Positions 14,738 to 23,634 of a stretch of DNA of 28,599 bases are shown one piece after another. Numbering within the stretch: position 1 is the stretch's first letter; every line of letters begins with the position of its first letter. Where the stretch lies: NCBI GenBank assembly GCA_002501065.1, contig DLRK01000038.1, positions 5,000 through 33,598 of the forward strand. The letters are read 5' to 3'. Made by a program: the position numbers and the translations under genes. The notes under the pieces are model-generated. The model saw nothing but the letters and a program-made list of their open reading frames with translations, was not told where the DNA came from and ran no database searches. This DNA is from Akkermansiaceae bacterium UBA7890 (GTDB taxonomy: Bacteria > Verrucomicrobiota > Verrucomicrobiia > Verrucomicrobiales > Akkermansiaceae).

Positions 14738-15829
14738 GTGAGTGACTCAGTGGATAGCACGCCGCCTTGGGAAGGCCCCCTGGACACGGCAATCATGTTC
14801 GTGGACCTGGTGGATTCATCTGCCTTTGCCAGTGTGCTGGGGCTCAAGGAGTATGCGGATTACGTCGAATCGTTCCACAAGGTGGTGCGTGTCCAGTGCG
14901 AGCATTTTTTCGAGGATTACCTGCGGGGAAAATATGAACGGGGCCGGGATTACGATTATGTTGTGCTGGGTGACCAGGTGGTCTTCTTCATGCATACGGC
15001 CAAACCCTCAAACGATGTATACCTGCTCGCCACCCTGGGCCTGACGCTCAAGGCCTCCTGGATTGCATCCCCGGTGAACCGGGAGCGGATAGAACGACGC
15101 TCGGCAGCATCCGAAATTGCGGTCGGGATTAATTTCGGGACGGTCTGGGCAAGGCAGCAGGGAACCGGATATGAGATGCAGGGCTACGCGATCAACCTGG
15201 CAAAACGGATTGAATCGCACTCCCGGGGAGGCCAGCACTTCCGTATCTTTCTTTCTGATGCGGCCTACAATCTGATTCATACGCGGATGCGAAATCTTCT
15301 GTTCAGCGACAGGGTGCTTGCCTCCGGCAAGGGAATCCTGGGCCGGTTCAGCGTTTATGAAATTGCGGATGCCTTCGTTGATTCGGTGGGGCGCCTGGCT
15401 CCGGAGATCGCCGAATTGTTTGAAGAGTTGATGGGAGATGCCATCGACAGCAACAGCCGGGATCTCTGGATTCACAGCGCCTACCAGATCTCCAGCGCAC
15501 ACCACCACGGGATGGTCACCGAGAAAGCGGCGGTTCGTTGTCGCAGCGTTTTGAACTACCAGCCTGAGAATGCGGTGGCCCTTTACTATCTCGCCCAGTT
15601 TTACCGTGAGCAGGGAAACCTGGAGCTTGCCGAGATCTCCTATTTGCAGCTCTTGCGGGCATGGCCGGATTTTGGCCATGGACATCTCGAATTCGGGAAG
15701 TGCCTGACTGAAATGGGAAAAGAGAAGGAAGCCCGGACCGCGTATCTTCGCGCCGAACGCCTGGGGATCGAGGAAGCCACGGAAGGGCGGGCTCAAGGCG
15801 AAGGTCTGGAAGAGACGCCGGAACAGTAG
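14738..15829 (+). CDS. Class III nucleotide cyclase-like protein with C-terminal TPRs
   Basis: The N-terminal half (residues 15-215) resembles an adenylate/guanylate cyclase catalytic domain. The metal-binding aspartates are present: Asp23 in IMFVDLVDSSAF and Asp79 in VVLGDQVVF. The transition-state pair is also there: Asn153 and Arg157 in GYAINLAKRIES. The purine-specificity positions are not standard: the usual Lys is Val75 and the usual Asp is Glu146, so the substrate cannot be predicted. The C-terminal third has two TPR motifs (about 279-312 and 313-346), a protein-interaction scaffold. No membrane segment is seen. The start is GTG at 14738; no ATG precedes the catalytic core except an internal one at 14795 region, which would remove little. 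Product would be cAMP or cGMP if active. A degenerate regulatory domain is the alternative. Confidence 0.82.
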   Translation: MSDSVDSTPPWEGPLDTAIMFVDLVDSSAFASVLGLKEYADYVESFHKVVRVQCEHFFEDYLRGKYERGRDYDYVVLGDQVVFFMHTAKPSNDVYLLATLGLTLKASWIASPVNRERIERRSAASEIAVGINFGTVWARQQGTGYEMQGYAINLAKRIESHSRGGQHFRIFLSDAAYNLIHTRMRNLLFSDRVLASGKGILGRFSVYEIADAFVDSVGRLAPEIAELFEELMGDAIDSNSRDLWIHSAYQISSAHHHGMVTEKAAVRCRSVLNYQPENAVALYYLAQFYREQGNLELAEISYLQLLRAWPDFGHGHLEFGKCLTEMGKEKEARTAYLRAERLGIEEATEGRAQGEGLEETPEQ

Positions 15830-15924
15830 CCCGGTTCCTGGGGGCCCCTCATCCTCCACGGACTTCGGGTTGACGATACGGCGGTTTCTGTTGTCGCACT
15901 CCGGTGGAAGGGGTAGAGGGAGGC

Positions 15925-18507
15925 ATGAGAATCACGCGGAATCCCCGGACAATCCGCCACCTGGCCCTTGCGGGTGTGCTCTGTCTGGGCTGGTTGGGAT
16001 GTGAGGAGAAAAACGCCGCGAGCCAGGAGCTGCCCAAGGAGCAACCTTCCCAGCTGCCTGAAGAGGCCGGCGGAACGATTCCGGGCAGATCGTCCGAGGT
16101 GATTGACGGGAAACCGACGTCGCCGCCAGCCTCCGTGCCGTCGGAAGATCTTACCCCCCCGCCAAAGCAATCCGATTCCGCCCCGGAACCGAAGGTGGTG
16201 GAAGACGAGCCTGCTTCACCGGCGGATTTGTGGACAGTGGCCCATGCGGGATTCGCTTCGAAGTTGCCCGCCGATACGGACTACTACATGGACCTCCGCA
16301 GGCTGATGGACGTCTGGAAGTGGCTGGAGGCCTCCGGGGTGTCGGAAGAAGGGCAGAAGTTCCTCGGAAACCTGTTGGAGGGATCCGAGTTTCCGGAGGA
16401 GATCGACAAATTCCTGGACGAAGGGATTCGCGGCGCGTCCGATTTGTTTGGCGAGGAGGTTTTTCTGGCTGGCCGTGGAATGACATGGGGCTGGGAGACG
16501 ATGATGGGGATGCATGCCTGGATATCCCGGGCCTTCGGCAGGACACTTGCGGAGGGACTGTCTGCCGGGAACATGGAGCTGTTCCTGGATGATGGCGTGG
16601 AACTGGAGCAGGAAATGGTGGAGAATCTGAGCAAGTGGTTCGAGGATCAGCTGGGGAAAGCAGGAGGATTTCCGCGGGTGGCCCTCTATACGGGAGGGAG
16701 GGTAAGTGACGGGAAAAGGAGAGCGGAGCTGTTGAAGTGGTTGCGGGATGTCCTGACCCCGTCCACGGGGGAGGTGGGTTCGGCGAAGTCGGTTGCATTC
16801 GAAAAATCGGGGGTGAAGTGGACCGGGTTCGAGATCCGGATTGGTGCCCTGGAGGAGATCGAGGAGGACGAAGTTCCGAGCGGATTCGATCTCCGGGTGT
16901 GGGAAAAGATGTTAGAGCAGATCGCGGAGTGGAGCGTGACAGTAGTCTGTGCGGAGGTTGGCGACTACCTTGTGCTGGCGGCCGGGAATGGCCCGGAATC
17001 GATCGAGTTGTCCGAAGACATCGAGAGCTCCCTGGCGAAATCGACGGGCTTCAGGTTTTTCGAGCAGTTCGGGGTCGAGGAGATCGCTTCGCTGAGCTGG
17101 ACGAGCAAGGAGCTGATTGGGGCGGGTCAGGCCGGGGTATCCTACCTGCCTTTCTTCGAAGGAGCCCTGGAGGGGATCAAGGGCGGTAAGTTGGAAAGGG
17201 GAGCGCAGATGGTGGAGGCACTCACGGAGTTCAACAGTCACTGGCAGGCCCGGGGAACGGGTGAAGCCAGCGAATATTCCGGGGTGCTCCTGGCAGGTGA
17301 GGAGATTCGTCTGGAAACCCGTGGAGGATGGCTGGGAGCGGGACTGGATCTCAAGACTCCCCTCAAGTTCTCCGGGGCCTTTGCGGCGCTGGAGAATGTT
17401 CCATTCGTCCGGGCCCACTGGAAGATGAACGCTGACCATGTCCGGCACGGTCACGAGCAGGTCGATGCCGGGATGCGCCTGGTCAGGTTGATCGGTGAGG
17501 AGGTGATGGCGTTCCTGATCGAAGAGGCGGGGGGAGCCGGGGAGGGTGAGCAATACCAGCGCTGGGGTCGCGACTTGAGTAAGGGATTGAGCGATCTTCG
17601 GAGAGGTTATGGCGAACACTTTTCCAAGGCCTTTGGCGAAGAGGGAGCTTTCGTAATGGATCTGAGGGGTGAGATGATTCCTGCGGTGGGAGTGGAAGAG
17701 GAAGTGGTGCAGAAGGGGCGAATTCCACGTGTGGCCTGGCTGAAGCCGGTGGTCAGGCGCCAGGCGCTTTCGGAGTCGTGGGACACCTGGGAGAGTGCCC
17801 TGACGAATCTCTTTGGAATTCTTGCGGAGTCGCTCGATCAGCCCATTCCTTTCCCGAGTACCATGACGGCGGAGAAGAATGATCTGCGCACCTATTTCTT
17901 CCCCATGCCCTTTGCAACCGATGATTTCCTGCCCAGCGTTTCGGTAAGCGATGAGTTGTACATCGTGGGTAGTTCGAAAACGCTTTCAGAGAATCTTTAC
18001 GAAGCCTCACTGCGGGAGAAGGAAGGCGAAGAGGAAGCCGGACTCTGGATCGATGTGCATGCCGACCAGCTCTGGGACTTCTGTGAGACATGGCTCGAAG
18101 TTTATGAAGAGAACCGGGCCGCCGCGGAGGAGATTGAAGAAGATGAACAACAGGGGGAGGGTGCTTTGCAGGCGGAGCCAGCCCCCGGGGAGCGGCGGGA
18201 CCGGGGCAACAAGTTGCGGGAAGAGGAAGGGAAGGCTGAAGAGGAGGAATTGCTGGAGAGGGTGGAGAAGGAGCGGGATCGGGAAGAAGATGCGTCCCTG
18301 GATCCCCGGTTGGGGCTGGAGGGAGGTGATCCCGGACCGCAAGAGCTGAATTTGGAGGATCCGTTCTCCGGTCTGTCCCCGGAGTTCGAACCCGATCTTC
18401 TGAGGGGGTGGATCGATAAGCTGCGTATTCTGCGGGGAATCCGGGTTCACCGCCGGCTGGAGGATGGCGTCCCGCGCATGACTCTGCGGATTCGAGTCGA
18501 GAGATAG
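15925..18507 (+). CDS. Large acidic secreted or lipoprotein of unknown function
   Basis: The 860-aa product begins with MRITRNPRTIRHLALAGV and a hydrophobic stretch ending WLGC, a possible lipobox with Cys26. It is therefore likely exported or lipidated. A Pro/Ser/Glu-rich linker follows to about residue 95, then a long domain starting PADTDYYMDLRRLMD. Trp-rich alternating helices and strands run to about residue 730. Residues 732-810 are an extremely acidic, Glu/Arg-rich low-complexity region, and the last 50 residues are structured again. I do not recognise the family. The ATG at 15925 is preferred over the upstream in-frame GTG at 15904, because gagggagg lies directly before it and the signal peptide then starts correctly. 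It follows the cyclase-like gene by 95 bp on the same strand. Confidence 0.75.
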   Translation: MRITRNPRTIRHLALAGVLCLGWLGCEEKNAASQELPKEQPSQLPEEAGGTIPGRSSEVIDGKPTSPPASVPSEDLTPPPKQSDSAPEPKVVEDEPASPADLWTVAHAGFASKLPADTDYYMDLRRLMDVWKWLEASGVSEEGQKFLGNLLEGSEFPEEIDKFLDEGIRGASDLFGEEVFLAGRGMTWGWETMMGMHAWISRAFGRTLAEGLSAGNMELFLDDGVELEQEMVENLSKWFEDQLGKAGGFPRVALYTGGRVSDGKRRAELLKWLRDVLTPSTGEVGSAKSVAFEKSGVKWTGFEIRIGALEEIEEDEVPSGFDLRVWEKMLEQIAEWSVTVVCAEVGDYLVLAAGNGPESIELSEDIESSLAKSTGFRFFEQFGVEEIASLSWTSKELIGAGQAGVSYLPFFEGALEGIKGGKLERGAQMVEALTEFNSHWQARGTGEASEYSGVLLAGEEIRLETRGGWLGAGLDLKTPLKFSGAFAALENVPFVRAHWKMNADHVRHGHEQVDAGMRLVRLIGEEVMAFLIEEAGGAGEGEQYQRWGRDLSKGLSDLRRGYGEHFSKAFGEEGAFVMDLRGEMIPAVGVEEEVVQKGRIPRVAWLKPVVRRQALSESWDTWESALTNLFGILAESLDQPIPFPSTMTAEKNDLRTYFFPMPFATDDFLPSVSVSDELYIVGSSKTLSENLYEASLREKEGEEEAGLWIDVHADQLWDFCETWLEVYEENRAAAEEIEEDEQQGEGALQAEPAPGERRDRGNKLREEEGKAEEEELLERVEKERDREEDASLDPRLGLEGGDPGPQELNLEDPFSGLSPEFEPDLLRGWIDKLRILRGIRVHRRLEDGVPRMTLRIRVER

Positions 18508-18675
18508 GGGATGGAATCGACCGGATCACCAGGCTGGTAACCCGTTTGCCGGAAGGTCTGGAATCGTGGGTTTCCGGTCCCCGGTGCGACTCCTTCATAA
18601 AGGCCTACTTTTGCTTGCGATCCTGCGGGTGATGTAGACAATCCGCGCCCTTCCCGCTGAACGTTCCAACCGTCC

Positions 18676-19662
18676 ATGGGTCAACCGATCACAGTAGCCG
18701 GGCTTTCCGAGATTGTCTCCGCACACGAGCACTTCGTGCTCCTGAGTCATGCCCGTCCCGATGGTGATGCGATCGGGTCGGAGGTGGCGCTCAAAGTCGT
18801 ATTGGAAGCGTTGGGCAAATCGGTCCTTGCGCTCAACGAGGATGGAGTGCCGGACAACCTGCTTTTCCTGAACGGTGTGGAGGGTATCGAGCGTCCGTCC
18901 GAACCCGTAGAGACCGAGGTGGTCATCGCGCTCGACACCGCAAACCGGGAGCGTCTTGGCGCGGGGTGCCTTGAGGTGCTGGGAGAGGGGAAGCTCTGGG
19001 TTAACATCGACCACCACATCTCGAATGAAGAATATGGCGATCACCTGTTCATCGATTCCAGGGCAGCTGCCACGGGGGAGATTCTCTACGGTCTTATCCA
19101 GGAACTCGAGTGGCCCCTTCCGGATGTGGCGCGTGATGCACTCTATGTTGCTCTCTCGACGGACACGGGATCATTCCAGTATTCCAACACGACGGTGCGT
19201 ACGCACCGGATGGCGGCTGACCTGGTGGGCCGGGGCCTTGATGTCGCGGCCCTGACTGCACGTCTTTACCACGATTATCCATATCGGAGAGTGGAACTGC
19301 TGCGGGCGCTCCTTGAGACCATGCAGTTAACCGACGATGGCAGGATTGCGTGGTGGACACTGTCTCACGAAACAAAGGAACGGGTGGGAATGCAGGCAGG
19401 AGACAGTGAAGGGCTGATCGACGTCCTGCGCGCGATCCGAGGAGTTCTCGTCTGTGCCTTTGTGGAGGAGATGGCGGATGGGAAAGTACGGCTCTCGCTG
19501 CGTTCCAAGGATCCCTCCGTCAACGTGTGTGACATTTGTGCGCAGTTTGGCGGCGGGGGGCATGCCCTGGCGGCCGGGGCGCGCGCGCGCGGGCCACTGG
19601 AAGATGCGGTCGCACGACTCCTGCGGGTGGCGCAGGCAACTCTCCCTCCCCTGAACGAATGA
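18676..19662 (+). CDS. nrnA: DHH/DHHA1 phosphoesterase (oligoribonuclease NrnA type)
   Basis: NrnA degrades short RNA oligonucleotides and often hydrolyses 3'-phosphoadenosine 5'-phosphate. The 328-aa product has the DHH-family metal-binding motifs: HARPDGDAIGS (25-35), the DTAN motif (87-90), the DHH itself in NIDHHISN (Asp112, His113, His114) and STDTGSFQYSNTT. The DHHA1 motif GGGGHALAAGA is near the C-terminus. All are intact. It overlaps the truB start by the ATGA arrangement, so translation is coupled. nrnA-truB-ribF downstream of rbfA is a common bacterial order, here split by the block at 14313-18507. Confidence 0.93.
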   Translation: MGQPITVAGLSEIVSAHEHFVLLSHARPDGDAIGSEVALKVVLEALGKSVLALNEDGVPDNLLFLNGVEGIERPSEPVETEVVIALDTANRERLGAGCLEVLGEGKLWVNIDHHISNEEYGDHLFIDSRAAATGEILYGLIQELEWPLPDVARDALYVALSTDTGSFQYSNTTVRTHRMAADLVGRGLDVAALTARLYHDYPYRRVELLRALLETMQLTDDGRIAWWTLSHETKERVGMQAGDSEGLIDVLRAIRGVLVCAFVEEMADGKVRLSLRSKDPSVNVCDICAQFGGGGHALAAGARARGPLEDAVARLLRVAQATLPPLNE

Positions 19663-20384
19663 ACAAACCGAACATTGTACCAAGCGGAGTGCTCCTGGTG
19701 GATAAGGATCCCGGGATGACCTCCCACGACGTGGTTGCCATTGCGCGACGATCCATGGGCATCAGGAAGATTGGCCACTGCGGAACCCTGGATCCGATGG
19801 CGACAGGGCTTCTGATGCTGGTGGTGGGTCGTGCCACCAAGATCCAGGATCTTCTCATGAGTGAGGACAAGGAGTATGTGGGCACCATCACGTTGGGGTC
19901 GACCACCAGCACACAGGATGCGGAAGGAGAAGTAATCGAGGAGCGGGAGGTGACGGGAGTGGGCGAGGACGAGGTTCGGTCTGCATTCGAGCAATACTCG
20001 GGCGAATTCGAACAGATCCCGCCCATGGTCTCCGCGATCAAGAAGGATGGCGTGCCTCTCTACAAGCTCGCCCGCAAGGGGAAGGAAGTGAAGCGGGATC
20101 CCCGGCCTGTCTACGTGACTGCCTATGAACTGACCCGGATTGCAATTCCCGAGATCGACTTCACGGTGAACTGTTCAAAGGGATTCTATGTCCGGAGCTA
20201 TGCGCACGATATCGGGTCCACACTGGGGTGTGGCGGCCATCTCTCGTCGCTGCGGCGCACACGGTCGGGGGAATTTACGCTCGATCGGGCGGTGAAGGTG
20301 GAGACCCTGAAGAACACGGAGGCCCAGGAGTTGATCGATTCGATGGTGAGTCTGGCAGAGATTTCGTTGATGCGGGGAGCTTGA
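19659..20384 (+). CDS. truB: tRNA pseudouridine(55) synthase TruB
   Basis: TruB converts U55 of the tRNA T-loop to pseudouridine. The catalytic aspartate is Asp45 in HCGTLDPMATGLL. Also seen are the opening VLLVDKDPGMTSHDVV, the substrate-loop residues KEYVGTITLGSTTSTQDAEGE, QIPPMVSAIKKDGVPLYKLARKG and KGFYVRSYAHDIG. The start at 19659 overlaps the nrnA stop (ATGA), and longer upstream reading to 19536 lies inside nrnA and is rejected. The 241-aa length lacks the C-terminal PUA domain found in E. coli TruB, as in the short bacterial forms. Confidence 0.95.
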   Translation: MNKPNIVPSGVLLVDKDPGMTSHDVVAIARRSMGIRKIGHCGTLDPMATGLLMLVVGRATKIQDLLMSEDKEYVGTITLGSTTSTQDAEGEVIEEREVTGVGEDEVRSAFEQYSGEFEQIPPMVSAIKKDGVPLYKLARKGKEVKRDPRPVYVTAYELTRIAIPEIDFTVNCSKGFYVRSYAHDIGSTLGCGGHLSSLRRTRSGEFTLDRAVKVETLKNTEAQELIDSMVSLAEISLMRGA

Positions 20385-20403
20385 AAGAGTTTCCAGATGG
20401 GGC

Positions 20404-21348
20404 GTGAAACGGTTTTCGACCATTGCTGATTTGGAGGAGGTCCAGGGACCTCTGCACCTCGCCATGGGAGTGTTTGATGGTGTGCATCTGGGGCATCAGG
20501 CAGTGATCGGAATGGCAGTGGAAGGTGCACGCAGGAGCGGGGGCGTGGCAGGAGTGCTGACCTTTGAGCCGCATCCCATCCAGATATTGGCCCCCGGGCA
20601 GGCCCCCCGGCGGATTCTGGTGTCGTGGGAACACAAGGAGCGTCTCCTGGCATCTTTCGGGGTGACGGTGTTGCTGGTATTGCGCTTTGACGAGACAATG
20701 GCGCGCCAGTCGGCGGAGGAATTTGGGGAACGCCTTTTTTCGGTGGCGGCCCTGCGGCAGGTGGTGGCAGGTGAGGACTGGAAATTCGGACGGGAGCGGC
20801 GGGGAACGATGGACCTCCTGCGGGGACTGGGCGAGCCCCACGGGGTAGAGGTGACTGCCGTGCCGGCGGTCATGTTGAAGGGAGAACGGATCAGCAGCAC
20901 GCGTTTGCGCCAGGTGTTGCGCGATGGAAACCTGCAAGCAGCTTCGGAGATGCTGGGCCGATCATACACCGTGATGGGGACAGTGGTGCGTGGCGAACAG
21001 TTGGGCCGTAAACTGGGGACGCCTACTGCCAACATCATGCTGGGCGACGAGCAGTTGCCACCTGACGGGGTCTATGTGGTCACCGCCACCATTGGAGAGG
21101 GCAAGGAAACGCACCGGGGGGTGGCGAACCTGGGGGTGAGGCCCACTGTGAACGGGGAACGGCGTCTTCTGGAGGTGCACCTCCTGGATTTCGAGGGTGA
21201 TCTCTACGAGACCGGGGTGGAGGTCTGTTTCGGGTTGCGGTTGCGGCCAGAGAAGAAGTTCAAGAGCCAGGAAGAGTTGAGGGAGCAGATCCGGCGTGAT
21301 TTGAAAGAGGCGCGACAGCTCTTCAAGGAGAGTAAGGCGGGGATTTGA
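20404..21348 (+). CDS. ribF: Bifunctional riboflavin kinase/FAD synthetase
   Basis: RibF phosphorylates riboflavin to FMN and adenylates it to FAD. The N-terminal nucleotidyltransferase carries GVFDGVHLGHQ (about 22-32), LTFEPHPIQIL and GERISSTRLRQVLRDG. The C-terminal kinase starts RSYTVMGTVVRGEQLGRKLGTPTANI and includes GVANLGVRPTV and EVHLLDFEGDLYE. The 314 aa is a usual length. The start is GTG at 20404, 19 bp after truB, without an obvious Shine-Dalgarno. It is the last gene of the translation/flavin cluster and faces the minus-strand VWA operon. Confidence 0.94.
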   Translation: MKRFSTIADLEEVQGPLHLAMGVFDGVHLGHQAVIGMAVEGARRSGGVAGVLTFEPHPIQILAPGQAPRRILVSWEHKERLLASFGVTVLLVLRFDETMARQSAEEFGERLFSVAALRQVVAGEDWKFGRERRGTMDLLRGLGEPHGVEVTAVPAVMLKGERISSTRLRQVLRDGNLQAASEMLGRSYTVMGTVVRGEQLGRKLGTPTANIMLGDEQLPPDGVYVVTATIGEGKETHRGVANLGVRPTVNGERRLLEVHLLDFEGDLYETGVEVCFGLRLRPEKKFKSQEELREQIRRDLKEARQLFKESKAGI

Positions 21349-21367
21349 TCCGGCCTCCCTGCCGGAT
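21348..21367. terminator. Hairpin between convergent ribF and VWA gene
   Basis: ATCCGGC pairs perfectly over 7 bp with GCCGGAT around a 6-base loop and begins at the last base of the ribF stop. It lies 20 bases from the end of the convergent VWA gene and would serve as a bidirectional terminator. Neither side has a clear T-tract. Confidence 0.5.
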
Positions 21368-21386
21368 GCCGCCGGGGAAGGGGGCG

Positions 21387-23633
21387 TTAGAAGGTGCCGT
21401 TGAGCTTTCTTCCGATCCAGAAGATGGAGAGCAGGCCCACAAGGGCGGCGGCGATGTACCACTTGTCCCACTGGGATTCTGGAATAATCTGGGGTCGAGG
21501 TTCGGGGAGGTCGTAGATTTCCTGGGCCAGGGCCTTGAGTTGGGAGGCTTCGACCAGTTTGCCACGCGAAACGCGGGAGAGCTCGGCCAGCACATCCGGG
21601 CGGGCAGGGTGGCCCGTTTTTTCGATCTGGGTTCCCTCTGCAATGATTCGGGTTCTGACCGCGCCTTTTTCGCTCTCGGATGTCCGGGCGGTAATCTTCC
21701 AGTCCCCGGGCATGGTGACTTTGAAGCGTCCGGTGAAGGTGCCCCATGAGTCATCCTCCTTGGCCAGTTCGAATCGGCGCACGCTTCCATCGGGAGCGGT
21801 CAGGTCAACGAGAACCGTTCCATCCTGCAGGGGGGCGCCGTTCTCCTGAAAGGCATTCGCGTTGAGGGTCACGTTTTCGCCGGGGGAGGGGCGCTCAGGA
21901 GTGAAGTAGAGTCGGACGCGCTCTCCCGCGGCCATGTTGCGCTGGTAGGACATCCAGCGGGCAACCTGTCCCCAGAAGCGGTAGTGGTAGAGGTCCTCCA
22001 CGCCGCGGCGCCAGCGCCAGGCGGAATCGATGCCCATGAAGAGGACTTTCCCGTTGCCAGCGCGGCTGGTCACAATGAGGGGGACGCGATGCCCATACTT
22101 GGGATGCCGACGGTTGGCGTGGACGGCGAGAACCTCGGTTCCGCTCTTGGCACGGATGACCGGAGCATGCCAGTAAAAGCCCGGCAGGCTCCGCCAGATG
22201 GTGGGATTTTCCTCCTCAGTGTCGCCCAGCATGGTGAGGAGCGAACTACGGCCCTCGGTAGTGAGCGAGAGAGGGGAATCAGTGGCTTCCTCCTGGCCGT
22301 TTTTCATTGCCTCGTCGAGGACAACGGGGAGGAGTCCGCCCAGTTCGTTCTCAAGCAGGCTGAACTGGTGACCCTGCCAACCGGGAATGAAGACAACACC
22401 GGAGGCCTGGTTTTCGACGAGGCCCTTCAACAGTTCGGCCTGCTCCCCGGTGAGCATGCCATCCCCGATACCGACATCTCCGATGAAGATGACGTCGTAT
22501 TTCTGCAGGTCCTCCAGTTTGTCCGGGAAGGCGGTGATGTAGTCGGGGCCGTCGCCTTCCCCGAGTTGCGGATGGAGGAGGAGGCAATCGACATCAACGC
22601 CGGGATCCCGTGAGAGGGCGTTGCGGATGAAGCGATATTCCCAGCGTGGCAGGGTCTCCACGACGAGGACCCGGATCGATTCGGGACGGCCCGCGATGTT
22701 AAACCTGCGGCGGTTGTTCTTCTCGACCAGTTCGCCGTCGGCAAAGGGGATGGAGAGTTCCAGGGTGGAGCTGCCTTCCTTCTGCAGGCGCCAGAGGATG
22801 GCATCGTAGTAGGTGCTCCCCCGCGGGATGGTGATATTCTTGGTGCGCTCCACGCCCGTCTGGTCACGGATGCGGACGATGGTACGCACATCGCGCTCAA
22901 GGGAGGACTCGATGGTGAACGGAATCTGCACGTTCTCACCCACGATACCGTAAGTGGGGGCCTTGACGGTGAGGAGATCGAGATCCGGCAGGCGGGTAGG
23001 AGCACCGGTGACCACCGAGAAGAGCGGGATGTCCTTGAGACGCATCTTCTGAGCGGCTGCGACGGGAGCGGGTTTGTCCCGGGCGTTCCAGTCTCCATCG
23101 CCGATCATGATAACGGCGCGAAGATCGGCGCGGGTGTCCACCAGGTCGGCAAGGGCGGAGTAGATGTCGGTTACGGCAAGGGAGTTGACTTCGGGGTCCT
23201 CGCTTTCCGGGGCGTCGGAGAAGGACTCCACCGAAACGCGGTTCTTGCCGTCCTTCTCGAGGAGTTTCCAGAACTCCGTCTCGAGAATGGCGTCGGACAT
23301 TTCGTTGCGGGTGACTACTTCGCGGCGTTCGTTCAGTTCTTCGGGGAGTTGGGCGTCGGCGGTTGTCATGGAGCCCGATCCGTCGTACAGGATGACGATC
23401 TCCGGTTGCTTGACCGGCTCAATTGTCTTGCGCCACTCGGGATTGAGCAGGAAGAAAACTGCCGCAGTTCCGCAGAGGAGGCGAAGGAACTCCAGGAGAC
23501 CGGTGCGACCCGGGCGCACACTGCGCCGCCAGGCAACCACACAGAGGATCAGGATAAGGCACCAGGCCGCGATGCCCGTGATGGCGATGGGCAAGGGGGC
23601 GCTGAAGTGGAAATTGCCGATGTTGAAACTCAC
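21387..23633 (-). CDS. VWA/glutamine-amidotransferase-fold membrane protein
   Basis: The 748-aa product has two N-terminal membrane helices (about residues 14-35 and 45-63), then a von Willebrand A domain with the MIDAS opening DGSGS (Asp84, Ser86, Ser88). After it comes a long beta-rich part, and at RVLVVETLPRWEYRFIRNALSRD a class I glutamine amidotransferase-like domain of the type seen in these operons. A final transmembrane segment (WYIAAALVGLLSIFWIG) closes the protein. The start is taken as GTG at 23633, one base after the upstream stop, so translation is coupled. The longer reading to 23819 lies inside the upstream gene in another frame and is rejected. The pair of VWA proteins with MoxR and DUF58 suggests a membrane-linked chaperone complex. 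Confidence 0.85.
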   Translation of the reverse strand: MSFNIGNFHFSAPLPIAITGIAAWCLILILCVVAWRRSVRPGRTGLLEFLRLLCGTAAVFFLLNPEWRKTIEPVKQPEIVILYDGSGSMTTADAQLPEELNERREVVTRNEMSDAILETEFWKLLEKDGKNRVSVESFSDAPESEDPEVNSLAVTDIYSALADLVDTRADLRAVIMIGDGDWNARDKPAPVAAAQKMRLKDIPLFSVVTGAPTRLPDLDLLTVKAPTYGIVGENVQIPFTIESSLERDVRTIVRIRDQTGVERTKNITIPRGSTYYDAILWRLQKEGSSTLELSIPFADGELVEKNNRRRFNIAGRPESIRVLVVETLPRWEYRFIRNALSRDPGVDVDCLLLHPQLGEGDGPDYITAFPDKLEDLQKYDVIFIGDVGIGDGMLTGEQAELLKGLVENQASGVVFIPGWQGHQFSLLENELGGLLPVVLDEAMKNGQEEATDSPLSLTTEGRSSLLTMLGDTEEENPTIWRSLPGFYWHAPVIRAKSGTEVLAVHANRRHPKYGHRVPLIVTSRAGNGKVLFMGIDSAWRWRRGVEDLYHYRFWGQVARWMSYQRNMAAGERVRLYFTPERPSPGENVTLNANAFQENGAPLQDGTVLVDLTAPDGSVRRFELAKEDDSWGTFTGRFKVTMPGDWKITARTSESEKGAVRTRIIAEGTQIEKTGHPARPDVLAELSRVSRGKLVEASQLKALAQEIYDLPEPRPQIIPESQWDKWYIAAALVGLLSIFWIGRKLNGTF

Positions 23634-23634
23634 G

